A stretch of 48,589 bases of DNA from an uncultured Clostridia bacterium (lineage in GTDB: Bacteria > Bacillota > Clostridia > TANB77 > CAG-508): assembly GCA_947626605.1 (NCBI GenBank), contig CANQSV010000010.1, forward strand, positions 1-48,589, given 5' to 3'. A model generated the notes under the pieces. The model was not told where the DNA came from, ran no database searches, and saw only the letters and a list, made by a program, of their open reading frames with translations. Of the stretch, positions 7,779 through 15,662 are shown piece by piece. The position numbers and the translations under genes were made by a program. How positions within the stretch are numbered: the stretch's first letter is position 1; each line of letters begins with the position of its first letter.

Positions 7779-8600
7779 ATGTTTAAAGCAACAGTTATGA
7801 ACGCGGTTCAGGGAATCCAGAAGGTTCTGGAAAAGTATCTGGGAAACCGGAAAGCAGCAAAGGATGCTATAGAGCTTCCTGTAATAATGCAGGGAGAAAC
7901 TCAGCACTCACACAACGGAGAAGTCTTTTTCGTCCATAAGGATGAGGCAGGAAACCTTGTGCTTACGATGAAATCGTTGTTTGAAACTATTAAGATACCT
8001 GGCTCTGACAGCCCTATTTATTCAGAACTGCTGAAGCACCACCCTACAACCTTTAAAGACAAGAGGTTTATTGATAATCTTAAAGAGGCTATCAGTAAAC
8101 CAATTAAGGATTTCGAAGTTTTTGCCAATGATCCGTCAATGGATAATGGCAAGCTCCAGTTCGTTCCTGGCTTCAAACCTGTTGTGGGTTGTTCCTATAA
8201 TGAGTGGGAAGAAATTGCGGAGGTAAACGGCCTTCGACTTGGTACAAAGGATGAGTATATTCTGTTTTTGGGATGGCTCATTACTGGACTGATTAATGAA
8301 GGCTGGTCTGAAGCAGATGCTTGGAATGCAGTATGTACTAACTCAAAAGAGTTGGGACATTATTATGATTCAGCAAATGCAAAATATTACTTTGAGCCAA
8401 CAGGTTCAAGAAGGATTGTGGGGAAATGCGATTTAGCAAATACCCGCAAAATTCTGGCAAAAGCCGAAAATTACGATGGTTTCTGGGTTGCTGGTGGTGA
8501 CTACAAATCCGATGGTAGTAGCTTTCCGCTCGCCGATCTTAATCTCTGCCGCAATTATGTTGGTCACATTGGCCTCGGCGTTGGTTGGTTTGTGTTTTGA
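7779..8600 (+). CDS. C-type-lectin-fold protein resembling a diversity-generating retroelement target
   Basis: A 273-aa protein. The C-terminal ~120 residues carry PTGSRRI, a DLANTRKILA stretch, GFWVAGGDY, SFPLADL and a terminal VGWFVF. This is the pattern I associate with FGE/CLec-fold variable proteins of diversity-generating retroelements, in which the last ~40 residues are the variable region. No reverse transcriptase or template repeat is in the window. Base and codon use (CTG, CTC, GGC, CCG and one in-frame CGG at codon 24) is far richer in GC than every neighbour, so recent transfer is likely. The ribosome binding site AAGGAGG is strong. No signal peptide or membrane segment. The fold assignment is from motif memory, not a search. 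Confidence 0.6.
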   Translation: MFKATVMNAVQGIQKVLEKYLGNRKAAKDAIELPVIMQGETQHSHNGEVFFVHKDEAGNLVLTMKSLFETIKIPGSDSPIYSELLKHHPTTFKDKRFIDNLKEAISKPIKDFEVFANDPSMDNGKLQFVPGFKPVVGCSYNEWEEIAEVNGLRLGTKDEYILFLGWLITGLINEGWSEADAWNAVCTNSKELGHYYDSANAKYYFEPTGSRRIVGKCDLANTRKILAKAENYDGFWVAGGDYKSDGSSFPLADLNLCRNYVGHIGLGVGWFVF

Positions 8601-8634
8601 GTAACACTGCCCACTGATACTGCACCTGAACAAT

Positions 8635-8670
8635 AGAGCTCTCTAATTTAGAGGGCTCTATATTATTTTA
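8635..8670 (+). terminator. Hairpin after the DGR-target-like gene
   Basis: 10-bp stem with one G-T pair (8635-8644 with 8650-8659), 5-nt loop and A/T-rich tail. It could be a terminator. In DGR systems a hairpin just past the variable region also helps mark the mutagenic-homing site, and this one begins 35 nt after the stop codon. Confidence 0.65.
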
Positions 8671-8671
8671 C

Positions 8672-8717
8672 TTAATTACAATATTCCGAAAAAAAGTATG
8701 TTCGAAAATTAAATAAT
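8672..8717. repeat. Duplicated intergenic module (TATGTTCGAAAATTAAATAAT), copy A
   Basis: Matches 15616-15662: an ATTACAAT motif, a short variable A-rich spacer, then an identical 21-bp block (8697-8717 and 15642-15662). Each copy lies immediately 3' of a gene that is preceded by the 67-bp terminator module. Confidence 0.7.
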
Positions 8718-8723
8718 AAATAA

Positions 8724-8750
8724 TATCCCCCAGAAATACACTGGGGGATA
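8724..8750 (-). terminator. Terminator of the cotJABC operon
   Basis: Perfect 10-bp stem (8724-8733 with 8741-8750), GC-rich in the centre with a 7-nt loop. It is followed on the minus strand by A/T-rich DNA and lies 13 bp beyond the cotJC stop codon. Confidence 0.85.
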
Positions 8751-8762
8751 ACCATTATAAAA

Positions 8763-9236
8763 TTAGTTATTACTACAGTTATTATCATTATTACATTCAT
8801 TGCTTATATTATTGAAAGTATTATTCATGCAATTCATGTTGTTCATACTATTCATATAAAATTTAGGAGTAGCGATTTTATCTTGAACACCACGCAAAGC
8901 TTCACCGAATCTTTGGAAGTGAACAACTTCTCTTTCACGTAAGAATTTAAGTGGGTCTATTACATCTGGATCATCAGCACATAGGTCTATAAGTTTTTCA
9001 TATGTGGCACGAGCCTTTTGCTCAGCAGCCAAATCTTCTTGTAAATCTGCTATAGGGTCACCTTTTACAGCTAAAACTGCAGCAGTGAATGGGTAACCAG
9101 CAGCAGCTTGAGGATATACACCCCAACCATGATCGGTATAATAAGCACCAAGTCCAGCTTGTTTTAACTCTTCTGGAGATGCACCATCAGTTAATTGATG
9201 AACTATAGTTCCAACCATTTCCAAGTGAGCTAATTC
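8763..9236 (-). CDS. cotJC: CotJC (manganese-catalase-like spore coat protein), C-terminal fragment
   Basis: Encodes the C-terminal ~154 residues of CotJC starting inside the ELAHLEMVG metal-binding motif, then an HFQRFGE motif and an Asn/Met-rich tail. The fragment has no start of its own: upstream in frame the sequence enters the integrated element and meets TAA and TGA. The N-terminal 67 codons lie at 18390-18591 on the same strand. Joining the two at the shared 10-bp core GAGCTAATTC gives an intact 221-residue protein with the Glu and His ligands restored. CotJC is an inner-coat component and member of the Mn-catalase family. In the present arrangement it cannot be translated whole. Confidence 0.92.
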   Translation of the reverse strand, partial: ELAHLEMVGTIVHQLTDGASPEELKQAGLGAYYTDHGWGVYPQAAAGYPFTAAVLAVKGDPIADLQEDLAAEQKARATYEKLIDLCADDPDVIDPLKFLREREVVHFQRFGEALRGVQDKIATPKFYMNSMNNMNCMNNTFNNISNECNNDNNCSNN

Positions 9237-9258
9237 GACTGTTCCATTTTGTTATCAA
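9227..9258. other. attL-type junction of the cotJC element
   Basis: Core GAGCTAATTC at 9227-9236, shared with 18390-18399. To the left is cotJC sequence. To the right is the element-end arm CCATTTTGTTATCAA (9244-9258), which is the inverted partner of TTGACAACAAAATGG at the other end. The two arms would flank the core symmetrically in the excised circle. Confidence 0.88.
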
Positions 9259-9414
9259 GCATTAAAAAGCTCATTTAACACATTTTAAAAATTCAAAACG
9301 ATATAAAATTACCAATAGAATAAAAAACGTCTTAAAAACGATTTAGGAAAGTGAGTAAAAGATTGTGTGGAAATCATGCAGTCTTTTATTTTTTTGTGTG
9401 AAGGAGGATAAAAG

Positions 9415-10164
9415 ATGAGCGAAGATGTAAAAGTAAATTACTATTCTGTTGTTCCAGCAGAAATAAAATATAATAATGAATTAACTGAAAGAGCAAAGCT
9501 GATATATGGAGAAATATCTAGTTTAAGTAATAAAATAGGTTATTGTTTTGCAACTAATAGTTATTTTGCAAAATTGTATAAATGCACTAATAGGACAATT
9601 CAAAATGCAATTTCAAAATTGCAAGAGCATGGATTTATAAAAGTTGTAATAGAAAATAGAAATCAAAGAAAAATTTATTTGACAACAAATATAAAAGCTA
9701 AAGCTCAAGAATTAAGTTGTGAAAATAATTTCATGGGAGGGTATGAAAATAATTTCACCCATAATATTATAGATAATAATAAGATAGATAGATTATTTAA
9801 TTATATTGTAAAATTAGAAAGTGAAATTCCAAAAGAATTTGAAATGTATGAAGAAAAAATATTAGACGTATTGGAAAAATTCGGAATGAATTATAATAAA
9901 TGTGCATTGATATCTATGTCTTATGAAAATATAGAAAAAGTTAAAATAATTTGTTATTGCTTAGCAATGTTGGTAAAGGAAAATGTAGGGCATTTGTTGT
10001 ATAAGATAAATAGAGACCAAATAATCAGTTTATATGATGAATGCAAATTGCGAGAGGATGAATATAAAAATACGGATGATGAAATAATTAGTTTCAATAA
10101 TTATTTTTATAGAAGTTTAAAAAATTATTTGCTGCAAAATAAGTATTTTATGTATTCTACATAG
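9415..10164 (+). CDS. Winged-helix replication-initiator-like protein
   Basis: A 249-aa protein. Residues ~1-95 form a helix-turn-helix domain of the type seen in plasmid and mobile-element Rep proteins and DnaD-like initiators: a conserved opening (VVPAEIKYNNELTERAKLIY), an ATNSYFAKLYKCTNRTIQ recognition region, and a wing ending near KIYLTTNI. The C-terminal half is helical with no recognised motif. It starts at ATG 9415 behind GAAGGAGGATAAAAG. Being first in the element and just ahead of oriT, it may initiate replication of the excised circle or regulate the mobilization genes. Function is inferred from the fold and position only. Confidence 0.65.
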   Translation: MSEDVKVNYYSVVPAEIKYNNELTERAKLIYGEISSLSNKIGYCFATNSYFAKLYKCTNRTIQNAISKLQEHGFIKVVIENRNQRKIYLTTNIKAKAQELSCENNFMGGYENNFTHNIIDNNKIDRLFNYIVKLESEIPKEFEMYEEKILDVLEKFGMNYNKCALISMSYENIEKVKIICYCLAMLVKENVGHLLYKINRDQIISLYDECKLREDEYKNTDDEIISFNNYFYRSLKNYLLQNKYFMYST

Positions 10165-10189
10165 TGTAGAGATATGAAAAAACTAACAT

Positions 10190-10310
10190 TCTCCATAATG
10201 GAGAGTACTGCATTTTCTCTGCAAATCTTAAAATTTGCAGAATACTAGAAAGCTTGTCTTTCTATGTGTTTACGTGATGTATACTGCATCACTATCCTGC
10301 CGATAGCAAC
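10190..10310 (+). other. Candidate origin of transfer (oriT) with IncP-type nic
   Basis: A hairpin-dense intergenic stretch directly before the relaxosome genes. Dyads lie at 10191-10203, 10218-10241 and 10246-10264. A last hairpin, 10274-10292 (GTGATG stem), is immediately followed by ATCCTGC (10294-10300). ATCCTG|C is the nick core of IncP/MOB_P relaxases, which puts nic between 10299 and 10300. The hairpin just 5' of nic, the position between rep and mob genes and the MOB_P-like relaxase downstream all agree. Confidence 0.75.
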
Positions 10311-10348
10311 TTTTATATTTAGAGAAAATAGAAAGGAAATTTTATACA

Positions 10349-10816
10349 ATGGATAAAGAACCAAATAAAATAAAACAAATAAAAAGTGAAAAAATATATG
10401 CTGTAATTCCTAAAAGTTTAAAAGAAAAGGTATTAAGATATAAAGCTAAATCAAACATGAGTGAAAGCGAAATAGTAAATATAGCTTTAAATGAGTTTTT
10501 TAAGGTTAAAATGCTAAAAGAAGATGTTGATACAATAACTGAAACAATGGCAAAGGCAATAGAAAAACAATTAGGTAAAAGATTTGAAAGGATGCTTATG
10601 TTACTTGCAAAATCAAGCAAGTCATCATACGCGTCTTTATTTTTACAGGCATATTTATTAGCAAAGATTTGTGAATCTGATGAGAGCAAAGAATTTTTAA
10701 AAGAAAAGATCGATTTAGCAAATAAATTAGCTTATGGGGCAGTAAAAAATAAGTTTTTAGATGATGATATTTTAAAGATGATACCAAATGATTTAGATTT
10801 TGATAATATGAGTTAG
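10349..10816 (+). CDS. Ribbon-helix-helix relaxosome accessory protein
   Basis: A 155-aa basic protein. Residues ~14-50 fit a ribbon-helix-helix DNA-binding domain (strand KIYAVIPKSLKEKVL, then helix SESEIVNIALNEFF), the fold of MobC/TraJ/NikA-type accessory proteins. The remainder is helical and may oligomerise. It lies between oriT and the relaxase, 10 bp from the latter, as expected for a partner that binds oriT and recruits the relaxase. AGAAAGGAAATTTTATACA precedes the ATG. Identity as an accessory protein is from fold and context. Confidence 0.7.
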   Translation: MDKEPNKIKQIKSEKIYAVIPKSLKEKVLRYKAKSNMSESEIVNIALNEFFKVKMLKEDVDTITETMAKAIEKQLGKRFERMLMLLAKSSKSSYASLFLQAYLLAKICESDESKEFLKEKIDLANKLAYGAVKNKFLDDDILKMIPNDLDFDNMS

Positions 10817-10826
10817 GAGAATACTA

Positions 10827-12509
10827 ATGGATATAGATAGATACAAAGGTGGAGTAATATTTAAGTGGATTAACAAAAATGAAATATATGCAAAATACAA
10901 TGGAAAAGGAAAATCGCAGAACTTACAAGCACACATTGATAAAATGCACACAGATTATATTGCTACTAGAAGTGGAGTTGATACTGGATTTGAAACACAT
11001 GGATTATTTGGAAATATATTAGATACTGATGAAGTTGAAATGTTAGAGTTGAGCACAATAAAAAAACATATACAAAATATTTCCAAAAAGAATATAGATG
11101 TTTTTAAAACGGTTATTTCATTAAAAAATGAAGATGCAATGGAATATGTATATTTTAATAAAAAATCATGGAAAGAGATGTTAGAGGAAAGAATGCCAGA
11201 GATTGCAAGAGCTTTTAAAATACCACTTAATGATTTAGAATGGGTTGCTGCATTTCATGCAAAAAAAGATAAACCACATTGTCATTTAATTGTTTGGAAC
11301 AAAAATCAAGATATGTCAGTTCAAAGAAAACCGTTTGTGAATTATAAACAAATTCGTTCTGCAGTTGCTAAAAGTGTATTTAAGGAAGAATTGAAAGCTA
11401 TTTATGAGATAAAAGATGTATCTAAAAGTTTATTGGGAAAAATGTCGAAAAATGAAGTTGATACTTACAAAGAAGATTTGAAAAAATTATATCAAAATGA
11501 AGATTTGATGTTAAAAGCGGTAAATACAGAAAATACACAAAATTTTGTAAATAAAGCATTAGAAGAAATGAAAAAAGATGATGTGATTTATATATCAAAT
11601 AATTCAGATCCAGAGAATTATACGCAGATAAAAAAGCTAGATAATGAAAAATTTGAGTTTAAGAATGTTGGTGAGAAAGCAGTTTTATATAAAGATGATA
11701 CATATTTAGAGGCAGTTACGTTTTTGAGTAAATTTAGTAATTTAAAAGTAATGAAAAATGAAGATGAATTAAAACAATTTATACAAAACAAAAAAGAAGA
11801 ATTTAAAAGTGTAGAAGATGAATTAAAAGAGATTATGCCTAGCCTTTTTAGTACACCAATAATATCAAGCAATGTAAAGCAAGAAAACATAGAGCAAATA
11901 ATAAATAAAATGGCTAAACTTGAAGAAGTTTCAAAGTCATTTAAAAGAGGATTTATATATAAATATCAAGAGCCAGAAAGCAAAAGAATTTTAAATGAAA
12001 TTACAATGTTATTAGTAAATTCTAATAGTGATTGTAAAAATGAATTTAATAGATATGTTGATACTTGTGTAAAAATCGACAAAATATTACAAAAAGTAGA
12101 TAACTACAAAGATTATGAAAAGATTAAAAATCAAGCAAGAAATGAAATGATAAAAAAGATAGGTAATCAAATTTTAAAATCAATTAAAGAAACAAAGACA
12201 GAAGAATACAAAAGAAAATCTGCGGAATGGAAAGAAAAAAGAGAATATTGGAATTTTAAAACAAAAGAATTTGAAGAAAAACAAGGAGAATATGAAGCAA
12301 GACAATTACTATATGAAAATCAGCTACGAGAATCAAATATAAGACAATTAATTCAAGAAACATATAAGTTGTTGTCCGAAGAAAGTATGTCAAAATTTCA
12401 ACGATTTAAACGTGCTACAAGGACGTTTGGAGATTTGTCAAAACGAGAAATAAAAGAAATAATGAAAAAGAATAAAAGTTCTGGTATAGATTGGTATAAC
12501 GAGCTTTAG
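10827..12509 (+). CDS. HUH relaxase, MobP-like
   Basis: A 560-aa DNA relaxase. The three-His metal motif is seen as H144 in FHAKKDKPHCHLIVW, with H151 and H153. A Tyr-containing segment (DYIATRSG) near residue 40 fits motif I. The C-terminal third is a long, highly charged coiled-coil region (KRKSAEWKEKREYW...). The enzyme would cut one strand at nic, stay covalently linked through Tyr and pilot the strand into a helper transfer channel. The MOB_P3 type common in clostridial mobilizable elements is the best fit. TTAGGAG precedes the ATG, and only 10 bp separate it from the RHH gene, so the two form an operon. Confidence 0.85.
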   Translation: MDIDRYKGGVIFKWINKNEIYAKYNGKGKSQNLQAHIDKMHTDYIATRSGVDTGFETHGLFGNILDTDEVEMLELSTIKKHIQNISKKNIDVFKTVISLKNEDAMEYVYFNKKSWKEMLEERMPEIARAFKIPLNDLEWVAAFHAKKDKPHCHLIVWNKNQDMSVQRKPFVNYKQIRSAVAKSVFKEELKAIYEIKDVSKSLLGKMSKNEVDTYKEDLKKLYQNEDLMLKAVNTENTQNFVNKALEEMKKDDVIYISNNSDPENYTQIKKLDNEKFEFKNVGEKAVLYKDDTYLEAVTFLSKFSNLKVMKNEDELKQFIQNKKEEFKSVEDELKEIMPSLFSTPIISSNVKQENIEQIINKMAKLEEVSKSFKRGFIYKYQEPESKRILNEITMLLVNSNSDCKNEFNRYVDTCVKIDKILQKVDNYKDYEKIKNQARNEMIKKIGNQILKSIKETKTEEYKRKSAEWKEKREYWNFKTKEFEEKQGEYEARQLLYENQLRESNIRQLIQETYKLLSEESMSKFQRFKRATRTFGDLSKREIKEIMKKNKSSGIDWYNEL

Positions 12510-12631
12510 AAACATTGAAAAAAACGCTTGATAAATGATTATGAGTTTGTTATAATTTATTAAATTAAATAGTAATATTGCGAACCAAAAAGAAATTTTA
12601 AAAGTCTAATAGTAAAAAGGAGGATTTTTAG

Positions 12632-13315
12632 ATGAAAAAATCAAGTAAATTAATTTTAGGAGTTGTTATAATATTAATTATTGCAATTATATGTGTTGGA
12701 GAATGGTTGTTAATAGATAATCAAAGGAAGTCTAATGAGAAAATTAGTGAATTAGAAAATCAGATTTCAAGTATGAATAAAAATAGCAGTAATGAACGTA
12801 ATGTTAGTGCAAACGATAATAAAAACAGTACCAATATTAGTGAAAAACAAAATAAAGATGTGTCAACAAATACAACAAATGAAACTAGTACAACTTCCAA
12901 TGCTACTGCTGTGTTATCAAATGAAGAAGCTTTAAAACTTGGAAATACTATGAGTAAAAAAGCTGAAGAGGCCTATACTAACTGGAGTATGATGGAGCAA
13001 GAAAATTATAAAGTCGAAAGCAGTGATATTGATAAATATAAGGAACTATTTACTACCAAAGGATTTAACCAGCTTTTGGAAAGATGGGGGTTAACAAAAG
13101 CAAGTGATGGTGCTTATTATTCCGAAGGAGGATATGGTAGTAATCCAAGGTATATATCATACGAAATCAAAGTTAATAGTATTTCCGAAAATAAAATTAC
13201 ATATAAATTAATTGGAAAGTATGATGATGATCAAAATCCAACAATTGAGTATGATTTTATTTTAGTAAATGCAAATAATGAATGGTTAATTGATGAATAT
13301 ACATTACCATATTAA
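12632..13315 (+). CDS. Single-pass membrane protein with extracytoplasmic C-terminal domain
   Basis: 227 aa. Residues 1-8 are basic, 9-29 form one transmembrane helix, 30-55 are a short coiled coil, 56-95 are an Asn/Ser/Thr-rich linker and 96-227 are a compact domain. The latter has a Trp/Tyr pattern (YTNWSMM, a YSEGGYGSNP loop, a final NNEWLIDEYTLPY) that resembles IseA/YoeB-like peptidoglycan hydrolase inhibitors or NTF2-like folds; I cannot decide between them. The AAAAAGGAGGATTTTTAG leader is strong. It is first in the cargo block of the element and is separated from the rest by a dispersed repeat. Confidence 0.6.
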   Translation: MKKSSKLILGVVIILIIAIICVGEWLLIDNQRKSNEKISELENQISSMNKNSSNERNVSANDNKNSTNISEKQNKDVSTNTTNETSTTSNATAVLSNEEALKLGNTMSKKAEEAYTNWSMMEQENYKVESSDIDKYKELFTTKGFNQLLERWGLTKASDGAYYSEGGYGSNPRYISYEIKVNSISENKITYKLIGKYDDDQNPTIEYDFILVNANNEWLIDEYTLPY

Positions 13316-13412
13316 ATATCTAAGTATGCTTGCTAAAAATACTATTATAAAAATTAAAGGATGTCTAAAGATGTCCTTTAATTGTATTAGGTACATTATT
13401 GTATTGATTAAT

Positions 13413-13643
13413 TACAATTTATCTGAGCAATTTTTTTCATAAGTAGAGTAGCGCGAGGTGATTTTTGATTCAATTTTCGAGCAAGTTACGGGTGGGGACC
13501 GACAAGCTTAGAGTATGTTTTGAAAATTTTCGTAAGAAAAATTTTAAATACATACTCTGCGCAGTTGGGGCGTTGCGATGAAAATTGAATCAAAATCACA
13601 GGGAGCGACTTTAACTTAATAAAACAGTTGAGAAACTTACAAT
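13413..13643 (+). repeat. Full copy B of the ~231-bp dispersed element, inside the cotJC element
   Basis: 231 bp, differing from 7376-7607 by a 1-bp deletion near position 30 and a few substitutions. The same terminal dyad and central hairpin are present. Such near identity in non-coding DNA points to recent movement or conversion between the chromosome and the integrated element. Confidence 0.85.
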
Positions 13644-13696
13644 TTTTTGTATATAATTATTAAAAATATAGTAAGTAAAAATATGAGGAGTGAAAA

Positions 13697-14365
13697 ATGG
13701 GAATATTTGATAAATTAAAAAAAGAAAAAAATACAGAAGAAACAAATCAAAATGAGATTTCTGCACATGGATGGGATGCTATTACAGAGGAGGCAGAAAG
13801 AATATATCCAGGGCAAAAAGATCCAAAACATTATGGAGCTTTAATTAAATGGAGATTAGGAGGACCAGACCCACTTGATGGTATAAGTATATATGATGGT
13901 GGAGATTATTGGCATTTCGTAACTTATGGATTATCAGAACTTTATGAAAAAGAAAGTGAAGATAAAGAGTGGAGTGGTTACGGAATGGAATTTACTTTCA
14001 AATTAAAGAAAGATAAATACGAAAATGAAGAAATGGAAATTAAATGTATTTGTGGTTTATTACAACAAATTGCAAAAATTACTTTTAAAAATGGAGAGAT
14101 ATTTAATCCATATGAATATTTGTATACAGGACAAACAGAAGGAATAGATTCAAAACAAATATCTAATATTACTGGATTTATTACTATACCAGACACGAAA
14201 TTTCAAACACTTAATACAGAAAATGGAAGAGTAGATTTTGTTGAGTTTATTGGAGCAACAGATGCAGAACTAAAAGCATTAAAAAATAAAGAAATAACAG
14301 TAAAAGAATTATATGAAAAAATTGGTTCTGATATAACAAATTATAACAGACCATCAGTTATATAG
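13697..14365 (+). CDS. SUFU-domain protein
   Basis: A 222-aa protein with the bacterial suppressor-of-fused (SUFU) domain over most of its length. A variable, charged N-terminus to residue ~22 precedes HGWDAITEEAERIYPGQ; the core continues through DPLDGISIYDGGDYWHFVTY, GMEFTFKL and the terminal FVEFIGATDAELKAL. In bacteria this family is frequently found as an immunity protein in polymorphic toxin loci. No partner toxin is visible here, so it may be an orphan immunity gene carried as cargo. No signal peptide. Ribosome binding site TGAGGAGTG. Family call is firm; role is inference. Confidence 0.85.
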   Translation: MGIFDKLKKEKNTEETNQNEISAHGWDAITEEAERIYPGQKDPKHYGALIKWRLGGPDPLDGISIYDGGDYWHFVTYGLSELYEKESEDKEWSGYGMEFTFKLKKDKYENEEMEIKCICGLLQQIAKITFKNGEIFNPYEYLYTGQTEGIDSKQISNITGFITIPDTKFQTLNTENGRVDFVEFIGATDAELKALKNKEITVKELYEKIGSDITNYNRPSVI

Positions 14366-14403
14366 ACAAGGGACGGAGTTTTTGTCTATTGAAAAGGAAT
14401 GTA

Positions 14404-15081
14404 ATGTCAATGTTAAAAATCGAAATAATTGCAAACACAAATTGTAATGAATATTATGAGATAGAAAATCTAATTAGAGAATTTGCAGTTAATGTTTTTG
14501 TAATTCAAAACTGCAATTTTACTAGTAAAACAGAAAAACAAACTGCAATAAATAATTATGATAGGTATCTATCTAAAGAGCAACTAAAAAGTCTTGAAGA
14601 AGATATATCAAAAAGAATTGAACTAGCTAAAAAATTAATTTGCAACAATGTAAAGGAAAAGATTACAAGATTTTATATTGTAAAAGATGAACAACAGGTA
14701 ATAGGCTTTCAAACTGCACAAGTCAGAATGAATCAAGATAGAGTTGAAGGTTGGAGAAATTATGCATATATAAAGCCAAAATATGCTGGTAGGATAGAAG
14801 ATATACAAGACACCTATGGAAAAGTGAAAAAAGGAAACATTTCTAATGTGGTGTATGAAAATATAACGAAATGGTTTAAAGAAAATAATGTAGTTGTTGA
14901 AAGAACTGCGACTGGAAAGAATATGTATAAAAATATATTAGCATATATTGTCCTAAAAGGTTTCGTTCCAGAAAGAGTAGATGGTGAAAAAATATATTTG
15001 ATTAAGGATTATAGCACTATAAAATCAAAAGAAGAATTGAAAAATATCTATAAAAATTATGTTAAAAAGGGGATTTTATAA
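14404..15081 (+). CDS. GNAT-like acetyltransferase
   Basis: About 225 aa. The centre and C-terminal half have the strand pattern of GNAT acetyltransferases (FYIVKDEQQVIGFQTAQVR, GWRNYAYIKPKYAG, a late ATGKNMYKNILAYIVLKGF segment). The acetyl-CoA loop is not the classical QxxGxG/A, so the call is tentative. The start is set at ATG 14404 because AAAAGGA lies 5 nt upstream; TTG 14389 precedes that site and ATG 14410 is an alternative. It overlaps nothing and is followed immediately by a truncated HAD gene (ATG at 15082). Confidence 0.55.
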   Translation: MSMLKIEIIANTNCNEYYEIENLIREFAVNVFVIQNCNFTSKTEKQTAINNYDRYLSKEQLKSLEEDISKRIELAKKLICNNVKEKITRFYIVKDEQQVIGFQTAQVRMNQDRVEGWRNYAYIKPKYAGRIEDIQDTYGKVKKGNISNVVYENITKWFKENNVVVERTATGKNMYKNILAYIVLKGFVPERVDGEKIYLIKDYSTIKSKEELKNIYKNYVKKGIL

Positions 15082-15147
15082 ATGATAAAAAATATTGTAT
15101 TTGATTTGGAAAATGTATTATTAAAGGATAATATGTACATTGTTTAA
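15082..15147 (+). pseudogene. HAD-hydrolase N-terminal stub
   Basis: Starts at ATG 15082 directly after the previous stop codon and reads MIKNIVFDLENVLL, the opening strand and DxD-type motif region of a HAD-family hydrolase (second Asp position is Glu-Asn here). It stops after 21 codons. The sequence then turns into the 67-bp terminator module at 15165, so the body of the gene appears to have been replaced. Confidence 0.6.
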
Positions 15148-15164
15148 GAAAATAGTAATTAAGA

Positions 15165-15232
15165 AAAAGAACAAATGAGTGTTGAAATTCATTTGTTCTT
15201 TTATTATAATTATTAAAGAATATAGTAATTTG
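15165..15232 (+). repeat. 67-bp terminator module, copy B
   Basis: Nearly identical to 7613-7679, with one extra T. Perfect 12-bp stem 15167-15178 with 15189-15200 and a following T-run. It separates the HAD stub from the VOC gene. Confidence 0.85.
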
Positions 15233-15242
15233 GAGGTATAAT

Positions 15243-15614
15243 ATGAAAATTGATAATTTTTATTTTGTTGTAGAAAATATAGAAAAATCTATAATGTTTT
15301 ACACAAAACTATTAGACAAGGAACCAACTAATATTACAAGCAATAGATGGGCTGATTGGGAGAATGAAAACAATCAAATTTACTTTGGAATAATCAGCAA
15401 AGAATCAGCAGAAGACAAGTTAATAAAAGGTAATAATGGGGTTTTAGGATTATATACAGAAGATATAGAAAGTGCATATAAAAAATGCTTAGAATTAAAA
15501 GTAAAAATATTATATGAGCCAGAAACAATTCCTAACTCAAAAGATAATTATAAATGTTTTGCTATTGAAGATTTAGATGGAAATAAAATCGAAATATCAT
15601 ATTATGATAAATAG
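15243..15614 (+). CDS. VOC-family (glyoxalase/bleomycin-resistance-like) protein
   Basis: A 123-aa protein with one vicinal-oxygen-chelate module pair: FYFVVENIEKSIMFYTKLL at the start, a central GVLGLYTEDIESAYKKC, and a terminal FAIEDLDGNKIEIS, whose Glu is a usual metal ligand. The typical first-strand His is replaced by Tyr/Phe, so the metal site may be altered or absent. Members include thiol transferases, dioxygenases and antibiotic-binding proteins; the substrate cannot be inferred. TTGGAGG precedes the ATG. It is cargo of the cotJC element. Confidence 0.8.
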   Translation: MKIDNFYFVVENIEKSIMFYTKLLDKEPTNITSNRWADWENENNQIYFGIISKESAEDKLIKGNNGVLGLYTEDIESAYKKCLELKVKILYEPETIPNSKDNYKCFAIEDLDGNKIEISYYDK

Positions 15615-15615
15615 T

Positions 15616-15662
15616 ACAAATTACAATAATGTAAAAAAATATATGTTCGAAAATTAAATAAT
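15616..15662. repeat. Duplicated intergenic module, copy B
   Basis: Second copy of the ATTACAAT ... TATGTTCGAAAATTAAATAAT block described at 8672. It begins right after the VOC stop codon. Confidence 0.7.

Noticed and set aside
7779..8600. Formylglycine-generating enzyme (sulfatase maturation)
   Set aside because: Only the C-terminal fold signature is shared; the catalytic Cys pair context of FGE is not seen, and the end pattern fits DGR variable proteins better.
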